This document shows positions 10,995-23,141 of a DNA stretch of 64,000 bases, one piece after another. How positions within the stretch are numbered: the stretch's first letter is position 1; each line of letters opens with the position of its first letter. The DNA comes from Ophiobolus disseminans (lineage: Eukaryota > Ascomycota > Dothideomycetes > Pleosporales > Phaeosphaeriaceae), in the NCBI GenBank assembly GCA_010093685.1, contig MU006242.1, positions 248,001-312,000 on the forward strand. Reading direction: 5' to 3'. The notes under the pieces were generated by a model. That model did no database searches and had not been told where the DNA came from. It saw only the letters and a program-made list of their open reading frames with translations. The translations under genes were made by a program, and so were the position numbers.

Positions 10995-12007
10995 TTGCAC
11001 GGTGAGGTTCTGTAGTCTGGGCAGAGGACGAGGAAATCGTGATACCCATTTCAGATATCGACAGCATCAGAATAATTTAAATAAACAATGTTCTATAGCG
11101 CTATTTTCTCTTTGATTAACATGGAACACACTACCAGCGACCAGAACTACAGGCTCGGTGCTGCAATTCTGCGAGGTGCGCGACTGCGCATGCCCACGAA
11201 GGACTGATTACCACTCTTGCTTATCACACGCCGCCACGCGCATGGCGTTCAGCCTGCATCAGCCTCGCTGAGCGCTTACCCCGCCATGTACCCCTCGAGA
11301 TCAACTGCGCCTTCCTCTAATCTTCAGCCCACCGCTTGTTTGCCTCTTCTCTCTCCTTCCATCTCACCTCTCCTTTTCCTGCTTCCATCATCTGCTCATT
11401 AATTATCTCCTCGATTTGCTTGTCCTGTGGCCGAATTCCGAGGCGGCGCCATGTTCTCCAGGCATCCGCGCGCCAGCCCCCACAGCACGTCCCGAAAGGG
11501 AACCGGTGACCCAAACGTTCACCTGTCGCCCAGTTTATCGAAAGCCATGTCCAAAGGTCTGAGCCTGGGCGTGGCAAACGTCACTGGTTCGCGCGTGCAT
11601 CAGTCAGCATCCGCTGCCCATTGGTCCTGCCTAACGTGCCTTGCATGCGGCGAGTCACCAAAAGTTCACATGAGTGACTGACGCGGCTCTATCTCGACGC
11701 GTTCTTCCGACTTCCGCACGCCTCGAACAACTACTATGACTCTATACCTCCCCGTTCGGGTTCCCCGGACGTTTTGAGTGGAGAAGCTGGCGGTGCTGCC
11801 TGGTGCCTGATTCGTCCCTTGCCGATGGTGTGCCTGAGGACTTACACCGGCCGAGGACTGGGGACATAGCCACGCGTGAATCATCGCAATCGCGCAAAGT
11901 GACTCGTCGCGCGCTCAGGCAGCGTTGTAGGAGACCGCCGACGGGAGGAATACAGCAGTTAACAGCGTAGTGTGTAGACGGCGGCCTCAGGTTTGTCTGC
12001 CTGGAAT

Positions 12008-12013
12008 ATAAAC
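12008..12013 (+). promoter_or_regulatory. Probable TATA box of the small Ser/Tyr/Gly-rich gene
   Basis: A perfect TATAAA in a GC-richer context, followed by a CT-rich tract (TTTCGTCTTTCTTTTCCTCT) that often marks transcription starts of well-expressed fungal genes. It lies 285 bp before the start codon, implying a leader of about 250 nt. Confidence 0.4.
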
Positions 12014-12163
12014 GCCATCATAGTAGGTGCTTTCGTCTTTCTTTTCCTCTCTCAGTCATTCAATCTACTATCAGTCAGACATCTTCACCTTGCAACAGTC
12101 ATAACCATTGTCACCTGCTGTCTCAACCGTTCGATACACCACCAACCGCCCTTTACTACTCGT

Positions 12164-12203
12164 CCAAACATCCAAACATCCAAACATCCAAACATCCAAA
12201 CAT
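12164..12203 (+). repeat. Tandem repeat, 5 x CCAAACAT
   Basis: Five perfect copies of an 8-bp unit in the presumed 5' leader of the following gene. Multi-stop-free in one frame by chance; no coding role is needed to explain it. Confidence 0.95.
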
Positions 12204-12297
12204 CGACGCATCAATCAATCGCAGCATCACCATTCGCGAATCAGCATTGACTTCCGCACGCCCCAAAACATCCCAACACCAGTCAACAGCCGCTACA

Positions 12298-12598
12298 ATG
12301 TCTTCGAGCTCGTCTTCCTACGGCTCATACGCCCAGGCCAACAAAGGTGCCTACACATCCCGTCCCTCCACATCCTCAACCAGTATGTTGCCTACAATGT
12401 CTACCTCACTGCTACCATGACTCTAACACTGCTACAGCCTATACCACCGCTTCGTCATCGAGCCGATACGCACAGTCTGGCCACTCGTCACGGAATAAGG
12501 GCTACGGCAGCAAGCCACCAGTCATCCACAACGGCGGTGGCCAGACATATGACCCGAACACATCATCGAGTGTGCCGAATGGCAGCTACCACACCTAG
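12298..12598 (+). CDS. Small Ser/Tyr/Gly-rich hypothetical protein
   Basis: Two exons, 12298-12382 and 12438-12598, with a clean 55-nt intron (GTATGT..CTACAG). The product is 81 residues. It is low-complexity: about a quarter serine, with repeated Ser-Ser/Tyr-Thr runs, a basic patch (SRNKGYGSKPP) and no signal peptide or membrane segment. TATA box, CT-rich leader and well-formed splice sites together argue for a real, probably well-expressed gene. I do not recognise the family. It was split between two short frames in simple ORF calling. Confidence 0.6.
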
Positions 12599-15176
12599 TC
12601 GCCTTGACTCATCATAGCGGAGGAGAGTCTAGGATAGTCATTTGAGATATTGCATTGCTGGCGCACGGTTGCATGGACTGGCGTTGACGTCGGAGTCGAC
12701 ATGGCGTTTACATTGGATTTGCTTTCTTTCAGATTTGGATCGGCGTCACCTACTGGCTGTTATTCTTTCATTGGTTCCCAATCTTACATGGGTCTGAGGT
12801 CCTTGGTCGTTTGCGAAGTTGACTCTCCCCTGATCCTCTATTCGCATTTGTATTAGGTAGCACAATACACTATTAGCATCAGCATGTTCAGTCTCCGAAT
12901 AATTGTGCCGATGGAGTGAGGTCCACATAAGGCGTGACGTCGCACGCCGGTCTCACACTAACGGAGCCCTATTGGCGGGTGTGCAGCAGCCTTATGCAGG
13001 TCCGCTTGTTTGCTCCACTATCTGTACTTGGGCACGGCTGGGGGGTTGGATCGTCGCGTGTGGGCGTTAGGCTGATGGGGGAGGCGAAGCGTGGATGGGG
13101 TGACGCCTTGTTGCACGGTTTTGGTTACAGAATTTTGTGCTTGAGATGTAGACATTTAGTTTTGGACGTGTCCTATATTGACTGAGTATATCAAAGGTCG
13201 CGTTCATGCTCTACATGCAGTAGCTATGTGTTGCTCAAGCCCTTATTTACGAAGAAGCTCTTGCTGTGACTCAATCCATATGTCCTGTATAGTCTCAGCA
13301 TCATAACACATGTGTTTCAAACTTCTCAAATAGCAGCCTAGCATTCTTCGCAAACTTAGTGAGGAAACACATGCTGTGATTTAGCGAATTGAATATCATC
13401 AAGACGTGTGATTATGCTGATCTTACGAGTGTATTGCGACGCCGAAGTCGTCTGCCTAAATGATGGCGTTGAGGCTGGGCTGCATAGATTTGAGCTTTTA
13501 GTGGTCGTTAGTCAGAATGAAAATGGGGAAGTACATTTTAGAAGCTTGAAGCCGTATGGCCATAAATGCGAGATGATGTGCTTCCTTTGCTCCCCCCTAA
13601 CATAGCTACCTAGTATCAAAGCGACAGAATGCTGAGTTCAATCGACGAGCGATGCGGATGCATAGGCATATTATTTTCGATGTTCGCCCGAATTTCACGA
13701 GTGCGAAGATGTCAAATCCTCCATGTCAACGAATGAGTGGATCAAGCTTCTTTTGCTACGGAGGAGATGAAACGATCAAACTATATTACCCAGCTGAGAG
13801 CTTTTGTTCGCAGCGCAATTTCAAAGGTCATGCTTCTTGATAATAGCACCATTCCGGTCCATTCAGATCTGCGCAATTAGTATGGACAGGTAACGAACCT
13901 CGCTCGCGGTTCGCAAAAGAGGCCTTGTACGCTCGTATGTCACTATCTCCTGTGTATGCTCAGCGCTGTATAGGCTGATTTTCATGCTCTTCATGTTGCA
14001 GTCTCGAGCTCCTCAGCTACTCTTTGGGTTTGCGAGGCTGGTGTTTGGTGGGCCGAGTATATCCAGGTAGGCTGATTAGATCTTCGCGATGCGCTTGTTG
14101 CGACGGGTCAGACTACGTGACCTTGAACGTACTGGCTTATCTCCTGAAGCAACTATTCCATCAGTTCAAGGCCTACCATTGCTGACATGTGGGAGTGCCC
14201 CCTCTGCAGCGCCCGAGGGCAACATCTTGGTGTGGATGGCCATCTTGAGCCGCTCAGTCGCGGCAGCTTGCGGAGCTGCGGGCAAGCAACCACCGCGCGC
14301 CCAAAAATCACAACGAGCCCACTCTGAACTCTAATCCCGCATTCTTCGGCGATGGACTTCTTGAGACCATCGCAATCCTCAAAAGAGTAGTAGGGTGCCG
14401 CAGCATCCTAAGGTCAGGCGTGGTTGAAACCAGTGAGCAAGAACGTCCAAAAAACGGCAAAAAAGGTAGCCTCCTTAGGAATCGAACCTGGGCTTCTCGA
14501 TGCTGTGCAAACGAAACGAATTAGCGAGTGATCTTAAGGGTACCTCAGGTTGCCGGCCGTCATTGGTGAAAGATTGAACAGTTAAACTCAATATATAGTC
14601 CATACTAATGTTAGGGTCCGCTTGCTTAGAACCAGAGGGTATGGTGCAGGTGCTTGTTGTTGTGGTCTGAGTAGCTGCGCGTGGAGGCGGGGACGTGCGG
14701 GTCACCAGGACAGAAGGTGAGGGGGCGTGTAGCAATGTTGTGAGCGAACGGAACACGTACGTCCCCTGCTGAGCAGTAGAGAGCTGATGTTGTGGGACGG
14801 TGCTGAATTACCATCCCATCGCGCGCGAGCGAAGCGTACTTTATCCTCTGGACGCACACTGTATACGCTCGCCAGTGCATCGAAGATTGCAACAGGATAT
14901 TCCGTGGTCTGAAGTACAGAACAACATTCTCCGAGTTCGAGATGCAGAGGCTTCCGCGGGAGCTTCTAACCAGGGGGACGAAGCTGAACCTGGCCGTAGC
15001 AAAGGGCTCTGGTGCCATCTTTGAAGATGAGACACGAACCGCTTTGGTTCTGCTCACGTCTGAAAGCCGGTCCCTGACGGAGGAAGGCATTCTGCAAGCG
15101 AGCTCGCTCCTGCGCCAGCTCCAGAAAAGCGAGGCTCCTGCCGACTCGGACGACTCAATGGAAGAGATCCTTTATC
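12599..15176. other. Gene-poor interval
   Basis: About 2.6 kb, AT-richer than the flanks between 12.8 and 14.0 kb. Open frames are short on both strands. A tRNA-like relic sits at 14465-14544. The plus-strand frame 14942-15340 (starting MQRLPRELL) is acidic in its second half and might be an upstream part of the hypothetical gene at 15177-15650, but it is in another frame. Confidence 0.45.
14465..14544 (-). pseudogene. tRNA-like relic with intact B-box
   Basis: On the minus strand the sequence contains GGTTCGATTCC, an exact match to the tRNA gene B-box. A weak A-box-like stretch (TCGCTAATTCG) lies upstream, and the 7-base ends (GGTACCC and GGCTACC) can pair at six of seven positions over 80 nt. 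The T-stem pairs at only about three of five positions and no good anticodon stem is visible. It is probably a decayed tRNA or the head of a tRNA-derived short element, and could be chance. Confidence 0.25.
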
Positions 15177-15650
15177 ATGACGAATTTAACTTCGATAATG
15201 ACTTTCCAGTCGCACGAGATGAAGCTAGTTATCTTCCGTCATCTCTTCAAGTTCAGACAGACGCTGAACATAACCTTCGACACCGGTCGGTCGTCAAACA
15301 ACAGACGCGTTTACAGTTTAGTTGTCATGCGCCCAGATGAGTTTCGGCTCCCTGAGGGGGTACACGACAATGAAGATCTTCTGGATCCAGACCATTGCTG
15401 GCGACTGAACAACTTGAGTGAGTTCTTTGCACTCATGGAAACGAATTGCGAAAATTGTGCTCTAGCGCAAGAGATCTTCTTCAAGGAGAAAACGTTCGGC
15501 CTCGGCCCCTTCCATAATACTTTTGAAGAGCCCGATATCCACCTCATACATTTCAGAGCGTCGAAACGCATCATCGGCGTGAACGCTTGCCGGCTCTTGA
15601 CACGTAAAGCCTTTCTCGCGCTTACCGAGGAGGAATTCGACGCGGCATGA
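15177..15650 (+). CDS. Hypothetical protein (5' end uncertain)
   Basis: An open frame of 157 residues ending in TGA at 15648-15650. From about residue 45 its codon use and composition look coding: MRPDEFRLPEG, then an acidic region, a Cys pair (ETNCENCALAQE) and a C-terminal LTEEEFDAA. No family is recognised and there is no signal peptide. The frame is open upstream of the ATG. The different frame at 14942-15340 is also coding-like until about 15230, so the true gene may begin further left with an unseen intron, or be frameshifted. Confidence 0.35.
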   Translation: MTNLTSIMTFQSHEMKLVIFRHLFKFRQTLNITFDTGRSSNNRRVYSLVVMRPDEFRLPEGVHDNEDLLDPDHCWRLNNLSEFFALMETNCENCALAQEIFFKEKTFGLGPFHNTFEEPDIHLIHFRASKRIIGVNACRLLTRKAFLALTEEEFDAA

Positions 15651-18600
15651 GCTGCTAACAGGTTGTCGAAGCTATGATGAGAATATTCGGGTCTTGGTTT
15701 TGCATGTAGAATGGTTCTGTCCCATATGTTGAAGAAGAACACGGCTTGGGTAAAACTTGATGGTGGATAACGTTCCAGGGCACGTGGGAGTTCAGATCGG
15801 ATTGATCATCGCGACAAAAGTGCTACATGGTCTTTATACTATCTGTAGATCATCCAGAGTGTAATAAGAAGCTGTTCAATCGTTGAGATGATATGTGCAT
15901 CGTGATGTGGTTCGTGTGAAGCATGACATGAGGTCGCAATTAGCTTCGACGGACGTGGAAAATGCCGGCGCAAACGTCAAAGCTCTCGGAAGCGTGGCTG
16001 GACCCTCGTAGACGCCTGCACCATCTCTGCAACCTCGCAAAATCATCCTTTTTCATTGTTGCATGCTTCTAGCTTCGCTGTTCATGATGGATACAGCAAT
16101 TTTGCCGTCTTTGAGACCATCCTGGACCGCTCGTGGTGCCGTCGCCGATCGCTCGAGCCGTGGAATGAGATGACCGGTCTTTGAACATGCAACTATGCAT
16201 CTACGCGCGCGAGCGCTGAATTGCATCTCTGGAGCAACATGGGTCCAAGTGTACCCTTTGCCGACATTCAGGGGCTGTTGATACCACTGCCATTGAGGAT
16301 GAAGGCCATGTATAGCAATGTTTACGTCTAGACAGCGAATACTGGCATGACAACAGCAAGACATCTTCGACTGCCCATATCCACTTAGGGATATAGACCT
16401 GGGACGTCGAATGCACACATCGCTATCCATACAATCCGAAACTTTGGCCAAACACGTCAGGAGATCGTTGCAAGATCACCACGTTGACAGCCTTCGAACT
16501 ATGCCCAGCGTTGTAGCTTAGTTGCATAGATGACAGCATTCTCGAAAGCTCTCTGTCCGACCCGCTTGCCATGACTTCTAGGAAGCCTTGCTCGGGCATG
16601 CTTTTCGCATATCTGGACGCTGTTCTCCTTGTGCTGCTCGACAGTTCGATTACAGTCTCGAAGATCAAGCTCATGTATAGCGAAAGTGCTGGTGCATAAT
16701 GCTGCATGCATTGCCGTTGTCGCTCAACTCCAAGGTTTTGGCGTCTGCCGATGATAGTGGGTCGCTCCTTCTCTCGGGCTTCGACGCGCCTTCCCAACCA
16801 CCAGCATCCCCATCGCACCGCCCAACACGCGACAACCGCTGCGGTAAGAGGATGCATCTCCTTTACCTGGCGATGCGGAGCTTTACTACACGGCGTTTGT
16901 TCTCACTGATGCCTCGATATGCTGCATCAGCCCTTCGCGAGGGCGTCCTTTACCTACGCCGTTCTTACCACCTCCACCGGCGCCGACATCGTCAGGAGGG
17001 GCTCTTAGGGCGCGCGCTTCATCTGAGACAGGTACCATGGGGCTCCGGAGGCCTGCGAGGTCTCTCCGAACTGCAGGTGGCTCAGATCTCTCTCTACCTG
17101 TCAGCGCAGGAGGCGGCGGATGCACGACTTCCGTGACACCTCACGGGTCTGCTACTACAACACCATGCCAGCGGAAGGCATGCGGCACCTTCTGCGATGC
17201 TAATACCAACGTATAGCACCTCTTTGACACTCTTTCAAAGAGTGAGCATCGCCGCGCAAGCGATAGCAGCACCGCGTCCTCCTTTCTCCTCCGCCACCAG
17301 GAGCATCGCCGCAACCTGCGCCTACTTTGGCAGGTCCGCATACACCACGAGGCTCGAGACACGAACAGCAGTGTATCGAGCGACAGCGCCGTTGCTTCGC
17401 CACCCATATCGGACCTAGTTCATGGCATAAACATTCGACTTCATCGCCAGCCTCGATCTCAGATTGCGGGGTCACGGACGGCTGTCCCAACTACGTGCAC
17501 AGGATATCGGCAAGAGTAGGAGATGTACAACTCCGGATTTGAGGCGCCAGCGCGAGCTTGTTGGCATGCGCATACGTGTGCAGCACATCGATCGAGTCAG
17601 CTGCCCGGGTGCTTCAGGAAAGACACAGCAGAGCCTGACAAGCTTAGTTGCAGAGATACTACACAGAGAAAGAGCGAGGTGAGCAGACTACGAAGCACAC
17701 CGAGAGCCAGAAGGAGAGGGCTGCCAGATAAGGGTTTCTTCATTCGCTCGGGCGACGCAACGACTGGCCGACCGCCACCGCGATCTTGTGCATCGAATGC
17801 GAGGCGTGTCGGTTACGACACTGCGAATCGGCACATCATCTGCCGGCGAAGGATCTGAAAGAGACGGTAGACTACACGAAGCCACCGAAAGCCCGAATGT
17901 GTACGGGCGGCGACATTCGATCAGCTTGCCCAAACGTAGCCTTATACGCAGCGAAAGCTCCCAGAAGACTCGAAAGCATACCAGACAAAGGTTTACGCTC
18001 CCTAAGCTCGGCAAAGCTGTTCCTTTGGGCTTGACGCATTGTCAGATCTCAATCAGGGCTAGTGATCGACTTCCTAGAGTCCATGGGTCGAAGAGTCTTC
18101 CATGAAGTCTAGACTCGAGCCATCGAGCTCAGCGGGAAAAAAAGAACTCCGCCTTGAAGCATGACATCTGGAAGTCGGCCGCTATCAATCGGCGTTGAGT
18201 CGAACATCTCCGTCAGGATTTTCGGACATGATCGATTGGGCTGATTACCGAAAATGTTGGATTGCATTTGCCTGGTCGTTTGATCCATGGTTTGTTGATT
18301 TGTATGGTTCCGGATGAGTGTTGGTGAACATGTCGTCTGGACCAGATCAACATTCCGTTGGAGCAACATACCAACCTCGTCTCAACTCTAATCGGATAGC
18401 CTGGAGTGAGAGCAGAGGTGGCATCTTTCATGAGATATTTTCGACAGCAGTGTCGTCGCAGAGACACCCACAGGGAGACGCGTCATGACTCGCAAGCCCA
18501 GTATCCTCGTGGTTGCTCAATCGAACGGCATCGAGATCGACACGCGTTGAGACATACACTCGTCAGCTTTTGCAGCCCTTCTGCTTGATCGTCCCTCATG

Positions 18601-20823
18601 GCATATGTCGTTCGTTCCAACATTCAGCGCGATGTTGAGCTCGCAAGCCTGAAATCCGTCAGGGATGGACTTGCATGCCTGGGGAATGAAGACACGGTGT
18701 TCTTTCCACGAACCGTCTCGAATGGCCTCGCTCTTTGCGACATCTTTGGGTATGATCTGGGAGACTTGCATGTCGGGTTTTCTCGCGCCCCTTGGCCAGG
18801 ACATTGCCGGACTCAGCCCGAGTCTGCTGGCCTGCGCCGAGAGATATCATTTCCCTATGGGGTCGACCTTTGTTACCCAACCTCTACTGTATATGTCGAC
18901 CGTGGCTCCGCCTCGAGTAAGACTGTTCCAATTTCCTACCTGACCATGGACGAAGATGGGCTTCCAGGCGCAAGTCCTCAGAAGGGTTGAGAAAGGCGCC
19001 CCGTTGTCCTGCATCCTCGATCGCGATGCCCGCTTCGCTCAACGTAGCACTGATCTGAAGGTGTTGCGGGCCAAGAAAGTTCTCAGGCCACGACCGTACT
19101 CGAGGTAATGAGGAGATTGCCTGCAGTCGAGATGCTCCACATTTCCCTCCGGTACAGCCACTTGTCCCGTCGCTGGTCTCTCCCCTTAATGTACAATCAT
19201 CGATCGATTGCCGAAGGGTCCTCCTCGATCAGATGTGTCTGTTAGCCCAGTATACCCGCTGGTACACATGTCTTGTCGGCACTCGATCTCATTGTCTGGG
19301 TTCTGATCGTCGTATGGCGAGTAAGGGACTGTGTAAAGCACCCGTCTTCGGTCTTCGTAATGGTATCCTTCTAGAGCGGCGGTGGTACGCATAGGTTCGG
19401 GTCTGTTATTCTCGCTGCCTCCACAGCCTCGGCGGGGTCGGCGGATGGCACATTCTGTTGTCGCGCCGCGCAATGAGGATAGTTGCCAACCGTCTGTATT
19501 CCTGGCGCAGAGCAATGGCAATGCTCTCCAAGTCCCAGCCTAGACTTGTCCCATCGAGCAAGTATTGCGCCGCTTATGCTCAAGCTGTCGGGCAAGATTG
19601 TCGTGGGCGAATGGTGTCTACCAACCAGAGTTGGCCTTCCTTGCTATCGGGTGTCGCGCTTGACCTTGAGGCTGCCAAGTAGAACTTTCGGTTTGCGCAA
19701 TTTGTCTGAGGGGCCCGACGATACAAACTCTTGCTCGCTGCAGTGCGCATCGGCCGTAGTGCTGAAGGCCTATGGTTGTTCCTTGTGTCGCCGCCTCCGC
19801 CGCCTCCGCAGCGGAAGTGTTGTAATGCCTGGGATGGGTCTTCGCGCGTGTCTTGCCTACAGTTATGCGGCTCGAACTACTCTAGTCGTGCCCTTCGATG
19901 CTCGCTCGCTGCGGTTGTACTCGCCGTCGTTGCGAATGGCATTTGCGGCTGGCCTGGAAAAGAAGTCTGTTGGATGCTCTGCTGTTTCAAAGCCAGCGTC
20001 GGCGGCGCGGTGACGGGGTGATACGACGTCGATTACGACGACCGGCGCTATGCTTTGAAGTTATCCTCATGGTGATTGCCGCTGTTTCTGAAGAGGAGGT
20101 TGTTGTTGCTGTGGTGGTGACAGTGATCGAGAGTGGGAGCTCAGAGAAGCGCGGGAGTCTCGTTCAGTCCGCCCCACGGCAACTCGACCACACTCACAAA
20201 GTCGTGCAGCACCCAAACAGAATGTCGTGTATGCAGCGATGGAAGACTCGATCGCCAATATTGGTGGGCTTTGAAGTCGACTGTGCAGCAAACATGACGG
20301 GTTTTGTGTTGTCGGGAGTGTCGAGATCATAAGGCAGCGTGGTGAGCATGAGGAACATCAAAGGGTGTTGCACCAGCAGGGCGCGTAAACATCACAAGTT
20401 ATCGTCGTCAAAGCACCTCACACGCAAAGAATCTTGTGAGAGTGCATGAGAAGCAGTACCCCCTGAAATGGGGATGAGATTGCAAGACCTATAAACCCTA
20501 TGGTACAATCATGGCCACAGTTGAAGGGATGGTTCATCAACCTCTCCCCTCATATAAGCCCTGCGTGTGCAAGTCCTGCACCAAGCCATGACTGGGTTTA
20601 TCACTGCGAGGGGAAATGCACTCGTCTTGTGGGCGCTGCAGCTCATCGAAGCGGGGAGCTGTGAGGCTCGGGAGGGCCATACCGGCCGCAACAAGGTGTA
20701 CCCCATCGTCGCCCCGACAGCCAAACGCACTCAGCAAGGCGGAATTATCCAATCCCTGCACAGTGACCCCTTCGTCGTCCACCTGATCCACTTGTACCGC
20801 CTCGCTAGCCCCGCCCACGCTCC

Positions 20824-20854
20824 GCCCACACACACGCCCACACACACGCCCACA
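20824..20854 (+). repeat. 12-bp tandem repeat, about 2.6 copies
   Basis: Unit GCCCACACACAC, two complete copies and a partial third. Minisatellite-like. Confidence 0.85.
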
Positions 20855-21469
20855 GAAAGGTTCTTGTGGTATATATCGAATTAATTTCTACTCTCTGTCA
20901 TCAATTGGTCCGGCGGGACGTTAAAGATAGGCATCAGGGGGTTGGATTTGGTTCAGGTATGTCGTGCAGTGATGTAATGGCTTGGCGGCTGGCTCCTACT
21001 CTGTCTCTGGGGTTAGGTTTTAGTACCGCTCCTGGCTATCTTCTATAGCACACCCAACAGTTGTCCCACCAATTAGCAGTGGATTCGATTCAGTTCCGAA
21101 GACAAACTTTCTTTTTTGCACTTTTTATGTTTTTTGGCCTACTGGGCGCTAGGGCGGCGGCGAGCATGGCTGCCCCACTATGCTTGCAACACCAACTTCT
21201 CTTTTGCTGTGCGGAGGGGCTTGGGATCCTGCTCATGGGCAGGCGAGAGGTGGGGTAGAGATGCTGGAGAAGAGGGCGAGTTTGATCCGTTGGGGTGAGG
21301 TTTTTGGCTGTGGTTGACATATTGACAACTCGCCCGCCTCTGCAGCCTCAGCCCGCTGCTTCAACCACGACTCTTCATTCTACAGGAATACGCAGACGCT
21401 CCGTCCGGCAATTATGGTAAGGCTAACGGCCATGGCGTAATTGTAGCGACTGCCTCCATATACACCACA

Positions 21470-21513
21470 CTTTTCGTACAACTGGCTGGAGCTTTTCGTA
21501 CAACTGGCTGGAG
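21470..21513 (+). repeat. Perfect 22-bp tandem duplication
   Basis: Two adjacent identical copies of CTTTTCGTACAACTGGCTGG plus AG. Perfect identity points to a recent duplication by slippage or repair. Confidence 0.95.
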
Positions 21514-22360
21514 CATTGGTATCGCGCACAAACATGCCAGCCACGCAGCGAGCAAGGAGACTCAAGAGTTCTGCATTTCAGCTCCATTTCGCAGATGCGA
21601 TATGTAGCTCGAGACCTTGCTTCATGTGTACGCCCACATTTGTATATCCTCCGGGCCTTGCACATCAATCGTTTTGCGTTGCCAATTACCAGCGCCAGGA
21701 CGTCTGAACATCGATTTGAGTGCATTGCAAAAGCCGTGTTCAAGTTTCCTATCAGCATCTTCTTAGACGAAATCGCCGAATCATGTTTGGCCGGTGACTA
21801 GTTCGACGGTGATGAGCACGGATTCACGATACTGATTGTAGAAAGGTCAGTTGGGCGTGTTGCGTTTCGATTGCCAAAAGTGCTGAATGCTACTTGGAGT
21901 TCAGAATTGAGAAAGATGTTCACTGCTCACCGTATGCTCCATTTGTACTATTCACAAGAGCCCAGTGAGTAGCAACGAAACATTCAACAAAGGATGTAAC
22001 GAATGTTACGAATGCAACATCTCCTTTTTCAAGGACTATTCCGAATCCGACTTCTTATGCGATGACTGACGAATTCCGATGCCCGATGATTCGCAATGAT
22101 GAGCAGCGTATTCCGTGAACAAGAAGTAGGTGGATTCATGCTGATGTTTATGCGTAAACCATCTGCAATAGCTTCGGCGTGCAGTCATCCATCCATACCT
22201 CCTATGGGCAACACTTCATCATCTATTGTACGACGGCCTTAGGCTCGAAGTCACTATCTAGCCGCAGCTCCACAAATGGAAAGCAGTACCAAAGTAAGAA
22301 CGAGTTTGCCAATAATGCATCAACTACGAAGCGAAGCTACACCCCAATCTCAACACACCG

Positions 22361-23141
22361 CTAAACACCACACTCAGGCACAACCCACGCCGTCCCCTCG
22401 GCCCACCCCATCGCCTTATCCAACCTCCCCGTAACATTCCTCTGCAAGAACTCCCCTGCCGCCTCCCTCACACTCCAACAATCCGCCTCGCCCTCCGTCC
22501 GCGTACTATCAAACGAAACGTTCATCCAATACTTCCCCCCGGCGAGCCCAACATTCACCGTATCCAGCATATTGCACATCTCGTAATTCACGTCCTCGCC
22601 TTTCGTCTCATACCCCCAAAACAAGTAGCAATTATTCTTGCTCCACGTCGTGCGCGTCGCCACGCCCGCCACCGCTTCAGTCAGCAGCTTGTAGATGTCG
22701 AGCCGCGCGTCCCAGAAGGCGGACTGCATGTATACGTATAGGTCTTCGCGGAGGACGTATTCGCCGTGTGCGACGAAGACTTGGAATTTTGCGCGCGGGA
22801 CGGATTTGTCGCCGACGGCGGCGGCACAGCCTTTTGCGCTGTGTTTGGGGCACACGGTGCGGAGCGCGGAGAAGATCTCGTTGTAGAGGCTGTCGTTGAC
22901 GCGGGTGCCGACGTTGCGCGCGGAGGTGCCGAGGTGCAGGGTTATGGCATTTTCGTTGGGGGGCGCGTCGAGGGCGCGGCGGGAGGTGTCTGTGGTGGGT
23001 GTTAGTTTGCAAGGTTTGATTTGGGGGTGGTTGCGGACCGTGGGTTCTTGGGGCGGCGATGGTGTCTTGGTGTGGGAGGGCTGTTGAGGTCGTGAGGAGT
23101 GTGGATGCCGCTGATAAGGCGGCAAGGGCGTTGAGTCTCAT
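22361..23141 (-). CDS. Secreted six-cysteine hypothetical protein
   Basis: Two exons, 23039-23141 and 22361-22989, with a 49-nt intron (GTCCGC..CACAG, CTAAC branch-like sequence). The product is 243 residues. The N-terminus (MRLNALAALSAASTLLTTSTA) is a clear signal peptide. The mature part has six cysteines (TVCPK, KGCAA, NNCYL, EMCNM, ADCWS, PECGV), room for three disulfides, and aromatic-rich segments (NCYLFWGYE, KYWMNVSFDS). There is no membrane segment. I do not recognise the family. Size and cysteine pattern fit a secreted fungal protein, possibly an effector-like one, but this is inference only. Confidence 0.7.

Larger units (their letters stand above)
10995..12297. other. Intergenic region with promoter of the small Ser-rich gene
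   Basis: 1.3 kb. The first part is the PRP17 3' flank. The last 300 bp carry a TATA box, CT-rich leader sequence and an 8-bp tandem repeat before the start of the next gene. The open frame at 11427-11681 (plus) lacks any family signature. Confidence 0.5.
15651..22360. other. Long gene-poor interval with unresolved coding-like frames
   Basis: 6.7 kb without a gene I can name. Between 16.8 and 18.1 kb the plus strand has overlapping Pro/Ser/Arg-rich frames, including 16848-17213 (122 codons with C-rich GGGCTTSVTP..CQRKACGTFC) and 17257-17570. Their joining is ambiguous. From 18.5 to 20.3 kb there are several 90-180 codon frames on both strands with no signature. It could be a decayed gene, a fast-evolving gene, or noise in GC-rich sequence. 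Two tandem repeats are listed separately. Confidence 0.45.

Noticed and set aside
16423..16857. 144-codon minus-strand frame
   Set aside because: No signature; overlaps a plus-strand frame of equal quality.
19483..20013. 176-codon plus-strand open frame
   Set aside because: Cys/Arg/Leu-rich without a pattern, overlapped by comparable frames on both strands; no start context or splice support.
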